A stretch of 7,972 nucleotides of DNA from JADLGL01 sp964611195 (GTDB lineage: Bacteria > Pseudomonadota > Alphaproteobacteria > Rhizobiales > Kaistiaceae), in assembly GCA_964611195.1 (NCBI GenBank), contig CAZSXA010000110.1, positions 1 to 7,972 on the forward strand, read 5' to 3'. The position numbers were made by a program, and so were the translations under genes. Shown piece after piece: positions 1-5,355 of the stretch. The notes below the pieces were generated by a model. That model was not told the DNA's origin and made no database searches. It saw nothing but the letters and a program-made list of their open reading frames with translations. The stretch's first letter is position 1. Every line of letters begins with the position of its first letter.

Positions 1-386
1 GCCTCGGCGGTCTCCTTCATCTTCTGCAGGGTGAAGGCGGAGATCTGAGAGGGGGAATAGTTCTCGTTCTTGGCCCGGACCCAGGCATCGCCATTGTCGG
101 CTTTGACGATCTCGTAGGGAACGAGCTTCTTGTCCTTCTCGACGGTCGGATCCTCGTAGCGGCGGCCGATCAGGCGCTTCACCGCGAAGATCGTTCCCTC
201 GGGATTGGTCACCGCCTGGCGCTTCGCCGGCTGGCCGACCAGGCGTTCGCCGTCATCGGTAAACGCCACGATCGAAGGGGTGGTCCGCGCCCCCTCCGCA
301 TTCTCGATCACCTTGGCATCCTTGCCGTCCATCACTGCGACGCAGGAGTTGGTCGTTCCAAGGTCAATGCCGATTACTTTAGCCAT
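1..386 (-). CDS. dnaK: Chaperone protein DnaK (Hsp70), N-terminal part, cut by window edge
   Basis: This is the 5' end of the ATP-dependent cytosolic chaperone Hsp70, which works with DnaJ and GrpE in protein folding and heat-shock recovery. Only the first 128 codons are present; the gene leaves the window at position 1 and no stop is visible. The reverse-strand translation begins MAKVIGIDLGTTNSCVAVMD, with the phosphate-1 loop of the actin-like ATPase fold at about residues 5-14. It continues through the conserved EGARTTPSIVAF segment (about 31-42), VGQPAKRQA (about 50-58) and FAVKRLIGR (about 68-76), all in one open frame. The ATG at 384-386 is preceded by a GGAG ribosome-binding site (plus-strand complement at 397-400). 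It is transcribed leftward, away from the rightward repair cluster, behind an RpoH-type promoter at 546-574. Identification rests on near-invariant Hsp70 N-terminal motifs and is secure. dnaJ is commonly next downstream but lies outside this window. Confidence 0.98.
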   Translation of the reverse strand, partial: MAKVIGIDLGTTNSCVAVMDGKDAKVIENAEGARTTPSIVAFTDDGERLVGQPAKRQAVTNPEGTIFAVKRLIGRRYEDPTVEKDKKLVPYEIVKADNGDAWVRAKNENYSPSQISAFTLQKMKETAE

Positions 387-451
387 CAGTCTCTATCTCC
401 ATCTGGCGGATCGCACGAGCAGGCCCATACGGCCCCCGCTCCATCCGGTCG

Positions 452-472
452 TTTGGCCGGCAATTGGCCAAA
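452..472 (-). repeat. Inverted repeat (possible hairpin) in the dnaK leader
   Basis: TTTGGCC (452-458) and GGCCAAA (466-472) form a perfect 7-bp inverted repeat around a 7-nt spacer; a G-T pair at 451/473 could extend it. It lies inside the inferred 5' untranslated leader of dnaK, about 65 nt upstream of the start codon. In RNA it would make a short stable stem-loop. As DNA it could instead be a repressor dyad. It does not match the long CIRCE element (TTAGCACTC-N9-GAGTGCTAA). There is no adjacent U-run, so it is not a typical terminator. Function is unknown. Confidence 0.5.
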
Positions 473-545
473 TCGCCCGAGACCCCGCGATCCCCGGCCT
501 CTGATTGCCGTTACTCAACCTGCCTTCGCGGCGTGTCACGGGCGT

Positions 546-574
546 ATATAAGAAGGGCGTTTTAGGCCCGCAAG
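546..574 (-). promoter_or_regulatory. RpoH (sigma-32) heat-shock promoter of dnaK
   Basis: On the minus strand a CTTG -35 core (plus-strand CAAG at 571-574) is followed by exactly 18 nt and then CTTATAT (plus-strand ATATAAG at 546-552), with a G three bases further on. This fits the published alphaproteobacterial heat-shock consensus CTTG-N17/18-CYTATNT-NNG at every specified position. Transcription would start near 538-540, leaving a leader of about 150 nt before the dnaK ATG. The location upstream of dnaK, a classic RpoH target, supports the call. The -35 lacks the extra AA seen in the enterobacterial CTTGAA form. The start site is inferred, not observed. Confidence 0.82.
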
Positions 575-680
575 CACAGCTTCGCGGCGAATGTGGAGCC
601 CGTGCCGGCCGGCGCCCACAGGCAGTTGGCATGAGCTGCCGAGTTGTGCCTTAGTGCGCCGAAATCGCATCGGTCGGAAC

Positions 681-688
681 AGGTGGGA
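681..688 (+). promoter_or_regulatory. Ribosome-binding site deciding the start at 689
   Basis: AGGTGG at 681-686 lies directly before the ATG at 689, with the AGG core five bases away. This purine-rich stretch favours the ATG at 689 over the upstream TTG at 644, which would add 15 uncharacteristic residues ahead of a signal peptide. It also favours it over the ATG at 722, which would remove the arginine-rich n-region. The spacing is short, so the evidence is moderate. Confidence 0.5.
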
Positions 689-1354
689 ATGGACGAGCGG
701 ATCTCAAGGGCAAGGGCGCGGATGGCCGTCGTGCTGGCGCTTGTCGCCGGGCTCGTCCTGCCCGCAGCCGCGCAGGACGCCCGGCTTGGGCCACTTACCG
801 ACCTCTTCGAGGGCTTCACCGAGCCGTGGCAGCTGACCATAACGCCCGGCGGCTACCACATGGAGAACAAGGCCGACCCGGCATCGATTCGTTATGTCTG
901 GTCAACGAGCCCGGACTCCTCGCTCGGCAGCCGGACGATCACCGCCTCGGTGGAGTTGCTGCAGACGACGTCGACCTCGAATGCCGGCGTACTCTATGCG
1001 TTCAGCGAGCAGGATGACGGCTCGACCTTCTACTACATGTTCATGCTGCGATCGGATAACCGCATCACGCTCTATCGCCGCGATCTCGACGGCGTCGAAA
1101 CGATCACGTCGGCCACGAGCGATGCGATCCGGCCCGGCGTCAACGAGCTGACCATTGCCGAGGATGGCGACCAGATCACGCTGCTCGTCAATGGCGAGGT
1201 GGTCGCGCTGCTCGGCGGTATCGAAGGGATGGGCAGCGGCCGGGTCGGCATCGTCGCCTGGGGTACGGGCGAGTATCTCTTCTCCGATTTCGAGGACAGC
1301 GCCGGGGCCGCGCCCGATAAGGCCGCGGAGGAGCCGCCGCCTGCCGCGAAGTGA
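689..1354 (+). CDS. Secreted/periplasmic protein with a concanavalin-A-like (DUF1080-like) fold, function unknown
   Basis: This 221-aa predicted exported protein has no function I can name. Residues 1-12 are arginine-rich (MDERISRARARM), 13-25 are hydrophobic, and PAAA ahead of QD gives an AxA signal peptidase I site after about residue 28. The mature part (about 35-204) is rich in beta-strand-like alternation. Segments such as ITASVELLQ, AGVLYAFS, NELTIAEDGDQITLLVNGE (about 152-170) and GRVGIVAWGTGEYLFSDFE (about 184-202) resemble the jelly-roll proteins grouped near DUF1080 and laminin-G-like lectins; this is fold-level resemblance only. The tail (about 205-221) is Ala/Pro/Glu-rich and probably disordered. 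The stop overlaps the GTG of alkB (GTGA at 1351-1354), so the two genes are probably co-translated. Start choice rests on the AGGTGG before the ATG and the shape of the signal peptide; a TTG 45 nt upstream is possible but less likely. Confidence 0.78.
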   Translation: MDERISRARARMAVVLALVAGLVLPAAAQDARLGPLTDLFEGFTEPWQLTITPGGYHMENKADPASIRYVWSTSPDSSLGSRTITASVELLQTTSTSNAGVLYAFSEQDDGSTFYYMFMLRSDNRITLYRRDLDGVETITSATSDAIRPGVNELTIAEDGDQITLLVNGEVVALLGGIEGMGSGRVGIVAWGTGEYLFSDFEDSAGAAPDKAAEEPPPAAK

Positions 1355-1992
1355 GCCTTTTCGGCATCGACGAACCCGCCGAGCCCAATCGTTTCCTGCG
1401 GGCAGGCGCACTCGATCGGGACGATCAGCAAGGATTGGCCGAAGCCGTCGCCGAGGTGATGCGCGCCGCGCCGCCGTTCACGCCGCGGATGCCGCGCACC
1501 GGAAAACCGTTCTCGGTGCGCATGACCAATTGCGGCCCACTCGGCTGGGTCTCGGATATCGACGGCTATCGCTATCAGGACCATCACCCCGAGACCGGCG
1601 CCCCCTGGCCGCCGATGCCGGCGCCGATAGCCGCGCTCTGGGAGCGCTTCGCCGACTACCCGGCGCCCGCCGAAGCCTGCCTCATCAACGTCTATGCCGC
1701 CGATGCCCGGATGGGCCTTCATCGCGACGAGGACGAGAAGGACTTCGGCGCCCCCGTCGTCTCCGTGTCGCTCGGCGACGAGTGCCGGTTCCGCATCGGC
1801 GGGCCGACGCGCAAGGGCCCGACCCGCTCGTTCCGGCTCCGCTCGGGCGATGTCGTCGTCCTCGCCGGGGACGACCGGCTCGCCTATCACGGCGTCGACC
1901 GCATCTATCTCGGGACCGGCCCGGTGGGGCTCGACCTGCCGGCGGGGGCGCGTGTCAATCTCACGCTGCGGCGGGTGTCGGCGGCAAGCTGA
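1351..1992 (+). CDS. alkB: AlkB-family Fe(II)/2-oxoglutarate dioxygenase (DNA dealkylation repair)
   Basis: AlkB removes alkyl lesions such as 1-methyladenine and 3-methylcytosine from DNA by oxidative demethylation, using 2-oxoglutarate, O2 and Fe(II). The 213-aa protein is close to the usual length (E. coli AlkB is 216 aa). The iron ligands are visible: H124 and D126 in MGLHRDEDE, and H180 in LAYHGVDRI. The 2-oxoglutarate-binding RxNxTxR motif is present as R201, N203, T205 and R207 (RVNLTLRR), and NVY at 113-115 matches the family's NxY. It starts with GTG overlapping the upstream TGA (GTGA). The only purine-rich stretch, GGAGGAG at 1327-1333, is 17 nt away, so translation probably depends on coupling. 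Its stop overlaps the next ATG (TGATG at 1990-1994). No Ada-type promoter element is obvious. The call is strong on catalytic motifs; exact substrate range is inferred from the family. Confidence 0.95.
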   Translation: MSLFGIDEPAEPNRFLRAGALDRDDQQGLAEAVAEVMRAAPPFTPRMPRTGKPFSVRMTNCGPLGWVSDIDGYRYQDHHPETGAPWPPMPAPIAALWERFADYPAPAEACLINVYAADARMGLHRDEDEKDFGAPVVSVSLGDECRFRIGGPTRKGPTRSFRLRSGDVVVLAGDDRLAYHGVDRIYLGTGPVGLDLPAGARVNLTLRRVSAAS

Positions 1993-2348
1993 TGAACGAG
2001 GCGGCGCGATCCCGGGACGCCGACCTGGTCCTCCTGCGGATCCGGCTCGTCCACACCTTCTTCTGGGTCGTCTTCGCCGCCGCGATCCTTGCCATCCCGA
2101 TCGCGCTCGCCGCCGACAATCTCAGCGCCGCGCTATGGCTTTCGGGGCTGGTGTGGATCGAGTGCCTCATCCTCTTCGTCAACCGCATGCGCTGTCCGCT
2201 TACCAGTGTCGCCGAGCGCTACGCCGACGAACGGGCGGTCGGCTTCGACATCTTCCTGCCGCCATGGCTGGCGCGGAACAACAAGCTGATCTTCGGAACC
2301 CTGTTCGCAGCGGTGGAACTCGCGGTCCTGATCCGCCTAGTCGCGTGA
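1992..2348 (+). CDS. Small integral membrane protein with three predicted helices, unknown function
   Basis: This 118-aa hydrophobic protein is not one I can assign a function to. Three likely membrane segments are visible at about residues 20-40, 44-64 and 98-117. A conserved-looking loop, NRMRCPLTSVAERY (about 64-77), lies between helices 2 and 3 and is followed by DIFLPPWLAR (about 86-95). The CPLT-plus-FLPP pattern is reminiscent of small uncharacterised membrane proteins such as the DUF2784 type, but that is a loose match and I would not name it so. The start is the ATG in the TGATG junction with alkB, with no strong ribosome-binding site of its own, which suggests coupling. Only this final part of a longer open frame is coding; upstream the frame runs antiphase through alkB and looks like GC-driven noise. 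A link to DNA repair is suggested only by position. Confidence 0.8.
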   Translation: MNEAARSRDADLVLLRIRLVHTFFWVVFAAAILAIPIALAADNLSAALWLSGLVWIECLILFVNRMRCPLTSVAERYADERAVGFDIFLPPWLARNNKLIFGTLFAAVELAVLIRLVA

Positions 2349-2383
2349 CACCCGGCGGCTCCGCCCGCTAGCTTCACCGCGCA

Positions 2384-5038
2384 ATGGACGCGCCCAGCCC
2401 CAACCATCAGCCGACGCCGATGATGGCGCAGTATCTGGAGATCAAGGAGGCCAATCCCGGCTGCCTCCTGTTCTACCGGATGGGCGATTTCTACGAGCTC
2501 TTCTTCGACGACGCGGAGGTGGCGTCGGCGTCGCTCGGCATCGCCCTCACCCGGCGCGGCAAGCACCTCGGCGAAGACATCCCGATGTGCGGCGTGCCGG
2601 TGCGGACGGCCGATGACTACCTCCGCAAGCTCATCGCAGCCGGCCATCGCGTTGCCGTCTGCGACCAGACCGAGCCGCCGGAGGAAGCGAAGAAGCGCGG
2701 CGCCAAATCCGTTGTCCGTCGTGAGGTCATTCGTCTGGTGACGCCCGGCACGCTGACGGAAGAATCACTCCTCGACGCGCGCGCCGGCAACGCGCTGGCG
2801 GCGCTGGCGATGGGCCGCGACGGCGCCGCGGCGATCGCCGTCATCGACATCTCGACCGGGGCATTCACCGTGTTCCCGACCGACCGCGCGTCGATCGCGG
2901 CTGACCTCGCGCGGATCGACGCCCGCGAGGTGATCGTGCCAGACCGCCTCACCGGCGACGATGAACTTGGGCCGATCCTCAGGTCCTTCGAGACGTCGCC
3001 CCTCCCAGCGGCCGTGTTCGACCAGTCGACGGCGGCGTCGCGGATTGCCGAGGCTTTCGGCGTCGCATCGGTCGATGCCTTCGGCTCCTTCGGCGATATC
3101 GAGCTCGCCGCGGCGGCCGCCGCGCTCTCCTATGTCGAGCGGACGCAGAAGGGCGTGATGCCGGCGCTAGCGCCACCGGTGCGCGAGGAGCCGGCGGAGA
3201 TCATGCAGATCGACGCTGCGACGCGCGCCAATCTGGAGCTGACGTCGACCTTGTCCGGCGACCGGCGCGGCAGCCTTCTCGGCACGATCGACCGGACGGT
3301 GACCGGCGCCGGATCCCGGCTACTGGCGGCGCGGCTGGCAAGCCCGTCGACCGATGCGGCAATCATCGGCGAGCGGCTCGACGCCGTCGCATTCCTCGCA
3401 GAACGGAGCGGCCCTCGATCGAAGCTTCGCGCCGTACTGGAAGCAGCGCCGGATATCGCGCGTGCCGTCTCGCGCCTGTCGCTCGATCGCGGTGGACCGC
3501 GCGACCTCGCAACGGTTCGCGACGGGCTGAAGGCGGGGCAGGCGCTTGCCGCGGCGAACGGCATGGAGGACGCCCCGGCCGAGATCGCGGCTGCGACGGC
3601 GGTGCTGGCGAGCGCGCCGGGGGACCTCCTCAAACGACTCGACGAGACACTTGCCGACGAATTGCCGCTGCTTACCCGGGATGGCGGTCTCATTCGCGCC
3701 GGCGCCGATACCGGGCTCGACGAGGCGCGGTCGCTGGCGACGGAGAGCCGCAAGGTGATCGCCGCCCTTCAGGCCGAATATGCCGAGGTGACCGGCCTTC
3801 GCGGTCTTCGCATCAAGCACAACAACGTCCTCGGCTATTTCATCGAGGTCGGTGCCGGACCCGGCGAGAAGCTGCTCCAGCCGCCGCTGTCCGAGCAGTT
3901 CATCCACCGCCAGACGATGTCGGGCTCGCTCCGTTTCACGACGCCCCGCCTCGCCGATCTGGCGACGGCGATCGCCGAAGCCGGCGACCGTGCGCTCGCC
4001 ATCGAGCTCGCGCTGTTTGCCGAAATGCGCGAGCGCGTCGTCGCCGAAGCCGACACGCTGCGTGCGGTCGCGAACGCGATTGCGGTGATCGACGTGACCG
4101 CGGCCCTCGCCGAGCTCACGGCGACACAGCGATGGTGCCGCCCGACGCTCGACGACTCGACGGGATTCCGCGTCGTCGACGGACGTCACCCGGTGGTCGA
4201 GGCGGCGCTCAAACGGTCGGGCGAACCGTTCGTCGCCAATGACTGCGACCTCGGCGCCGGAGCCGGCAAGCCGGGCCGGATCTGGCTGGTCACCGGTCCG
4301 AACATGGCAGGCAAGTCGACCTTCCTCCGTCAGAACGCGCTGATCGCGGTGCTGGCGCAGATGGGCTCCTTCGTGCCGGCGGCGGCAGCGCATATCGGGA
4401 TCGTCGACCGCTTGTTCTCTCGCGTGGGCGCGGCCGACGACCTTGCCCGTGGCCGCTCGACCTTCATGGTCGAGATGGTCGAGACTGCCGCCATCCTCAA
4501 TCAGGCGGGCGAGCGGGCGCTCGTCATCCTCGACGAGATCGGGCGCGGTACGGCGACCTTTGACGGCCTCTCGATCGCCTGGGCGACCGTCGAGCATCTC
4601 CACGACATCAATCGCTGCCGGGCGCTGTTCGCAACGCATTTCCACGAACTGACCGCGCTCGCCGAACGGCTGGACGGCCTCCACAACGCAACGGTCGAGG
4701 TCAAGGAGTGGAAAGGCGAGGTCGCCTTCCTCCACCGCATCGTCGCCGGCGCCGCTGACCGCTCCTATGGCGTCCAGGTGGCCCGACTTGCGGGCCTCCC
4801 CAAGGCGGTCGTGGCGCGGGCCCGCGCCGTCCTCGATCAGCTCGAGGCGAGCGATCGCGCCAACGCGGCGACACGGCTGATCGACGATCTGCCGCTCTTC
4901 TCCGCCGCCGCGCAGGCGGACGCCGCAGAAGAGGACGACGCGCTGCGCAGCGCGCTTGCCGACATCACGCCCGACGACCTCTCTCCGCGCGAAGCTCTCG
5001 AACTGTTGTACAGGCTGAAGCGGCTGGCCGATTCCTGA
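2384..5038 (+). CDS. mutS: DNA mismatch repair protein MutS
   Basis: MutS binds base mismatches and small loops as a dimer and recruits MutL. At 884 aa it is typical of alphaproteobacterial MutS. The mismatch-reading Phe-x-Glu is F36-Y37-E38 in MGDFYELF. The connector and lever/clamp domains fill about 120-600. The ATPase carries Walker A GPNMAGKST (638-646), the STFMVEM signature (692-698), Walker B LVILDE with D717/E718, and the ATHFHEL switch (750-756). The C-terminal tail DDLSPREALELLYRLKRL matches the helix-turn-helix/dimerisation end of the family. The ATG at 2384 puts the TPMM motif at residues 11-14, as in E. coli MutS, which supports this start although no Shine-Dalgarno sequence is visible before it. 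It lies 35 bp after the small membrane gene with no terminator between, so it is probably in the same transcription unit as alkB. No key residue is missing. Confidence 0.98.
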   Translation: MDAPSPNHQPTPMMAQYLEIKEANPGCLLFYRMGDFYELFFDDAEVASASLGIALTRRGKHLGEDIPMCGVPVRTADDYLRKLIAAGHRVAVCDQTEPPEEAKKRGAKSVVRREVIRLVTPGTLTEESLLDARAGNALAALAMGRDGAAAIAVIDISTGAFTVFPTDRASIAADLARIDAREVIVPDRLTGDDELGPILRSFETSPLPAAVFDQSTAASRIAEAFGVASVDAFGSFGDIELAAAAAALSYVERTQKGVMPALAPPVREEPAEIMQIDAATRANLELTSTLSGDRRGSLLGTIDRTVTGAGSRLLAARLASPSTDAAIIGERLDAVAFLAERSGPRSKLRAVLEAAPDIARAVSRLSLDRGGPRDLATVRDGLKAGQALAAANGMEDAPAEIAAATAVLASAPGDLLKRLDETLADELPLLTRDGGLIRAGADTGLDEARSLATESRKVIAALQAEYAEVTGLRGLRIKHNNVLGYFIEVGAGPGEKLLQPPLSEQFIHRQTMSGSLRFTTPRLADLATAIAEAGDRALAIELALFAEMRERVVAEADTLRAVANAIAVIDVTAALAELTATQRWCRPTLDDSTGFRVVDGRHPVVEAALKRSGEPFVANDCDLGAGAGKPGRIWLVTGPNMAGKSTFLRQNALIAVLAQMGSFVPAAAAHIGIVDRLFSRVGAADDLARGRSTFMVEMVETAAILNQAGERALVILDEIGRGTATFDGLSIAWATVEHLHDINRCRALFATHFHELTALAERLDGLHNATVEVKEWKGEVAFLHRIVAGAADRSYGVQVARLAGLPKAVVARARAVLDQLEASDRANAATRLIDDLPLFSAAAQADAAEEDDALRSALADITPDDLSPREALELLYRLKRLADS

Positions 5039-5052
5039 TTGATCAGGGTCAA
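5039..5052. promoter_or_regulatory. FNR/FixK-type binding dyad
   Basis: TTGATCAGGGTCAA begins one base after the mutS stop codon. It matches the FixK-type consensus TTGA-N6-TCAA perfectly, and the FNR consensus TTGAT-N4-ATCAA with one mismatch in the second half. It is centred about 64 bp upstream of the DUF2892 start codon. If it acts at the usual class II position (-41.5/-40.5), transcription would begin near 5086, leaving a leader of about 24 nt; the -10 region would then be near 5074-5080 (GTTCATC), which is weak. This is motif-based inference: a 14-bp dyad can arise by chance, but placement in a 71-bp intergenic gap before a gene adds weight. Confidence 0.55.
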
Positions 5053-5097
5053 GGCGAAGCCGAGTCCGGCGGCGTTCATCTCAAGGATCGCAACATT

Positions 5098-5103
5098 GAG
5101 GAA
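5098..5103 (+). promoter_or_regulatory. Ribosome-binding site of the DUF2892-like gene
   Basis: GAGGAA ends six bases before the ATG at 5110. It is the clearest Shine-Dalgarno sequence among the plus-strand genes here. It fixes the start and suggests that this gene is translated independently of mutS. Confidence 0.7.
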
Positions 5104-5109
5104 TCCGAC

Positions 5110-5355
5110 ATGAACTTCGCTTCATCGTCCTTCGGTCAATTCATGGCCAGCAGCGCCGGCCGCCTCACCCGCGTTCTTGCCGGCATCGCCCTGATCGCGA
5201 TCGGCATCATCATCGGTGAAGCCGCCGGCATCGTGCTGATCGTCATCGGCGCCGTACCGCTGCTCGCCGGCCTTTTCGATGTGTGCCTGTTCTCGGCGCT
5301 CTTCGGCGGGCCGCTGGCGGGCACGCGGATCCGGGCGCTCGGCAAGCGAACCTAG
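5110..5355 (+). CDS. DUF2892 (YgaP transmembrane-domain-like) small inner membrane protein
   Basis: This 81-aa protein has two predicted membrane helices (about 22-38 and 39-57) joined by a very short turn. It carries the pattern typical of the YgaP-like transmembrane family DUF2892: GRLTRVLAG at about 17-25, then IGAVPLLAGLFDVCLFSALFG at about 46-66. A cysteine at 59 falls where many members have CPxY; here it reads CLFS, so the Pro and Tyr are replaced. In some bacteria the domain is fused to rhodanese, but there is no rhodanese here and the function of the free form is unknown. The ATG has a GAGGAA ribosome-binding site. An FNR/FixK-like dyad upstream suggests induction at low oxygen. It ends tail-to-tail with the sulfotransferase gene, the two stops sharing CTAG at 5352-5355. 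Confidence 0.85.
   Translation: MNFASSSFGQFMASSAGRLTRVLAGIALIAIGIIIGEAAGIVLIVIGAVPLLAGLFDVCLFSALFGGPLAGTRIRALGKRT

Larger units (their letters stand above)
387..688. promoter_or_regulatory. Divergent intergenic regulatory region between dnaK and the rightward gene cluster
   Basis: This 302-bp stretch separates the dnaK start from the start of the secreted-protein gene. It contains an RpoH-type promoter pointing at dnaK, the inferred 150-nt untranslated dnaK leader with an inverted repeat at 452-472, and a roughly 110-bp stretch (575-688) that should hold the rightward promoter. I could not pick out a convincing rightward -35/-10 pair. TTGGCA at 626-631 is the best -35 look-alike but has no good -10 partner. 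A GGCAG...CTGCC dyad (621-625 and 636-640) lies in the same area. Short open frames here are compositionally unconvincing and were not called. Confidence 0.7.

Noticed and set aside
604..613. GCCGGCCGGC palindrome in the divergent region
   Set aside because: A 10-bp GC palindrome is expected by chance at this base composition and has no supporting context.
393..632. A 79-codon minus-strand open frame in the dnaK leader
   Set aside because: It begins upstream of the inferred transcript start, crosses the RpoH promoter, and has no coding-like composition or ribosome-binding site.
1072..1890. A 272-codon minus-strand open frame across the first gene and alkB
   Set aside because: It is antisense to AlkB catalytic residues and has no recognisable domain; GC-driven shadow frame.
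1155..1991. Upstream extension of the small membrane protein frame through alkB
   Set aside because: The extension is Arg/Ser/Pro-rich noise in another frame of alkB; only the part from the ATG at 1992 looks like a protein.
2354..2365. GGCG/CGCC mini-hairpin between the small membrane gene and mutS as a terminator
   Set aside because: The stem is only 4 bp and there is no T-run after it; it does not separate the genes transcriptionally.
3320..4735. A 471-codon open frame on the minus strand, antisense to mutS
   Set aside because: It lies wholly inside mutS, whose motifs are intact. The translation is Arg/Gly/Asp-rich with no recognisable domain, as expected for a GC-rich antisense frame.
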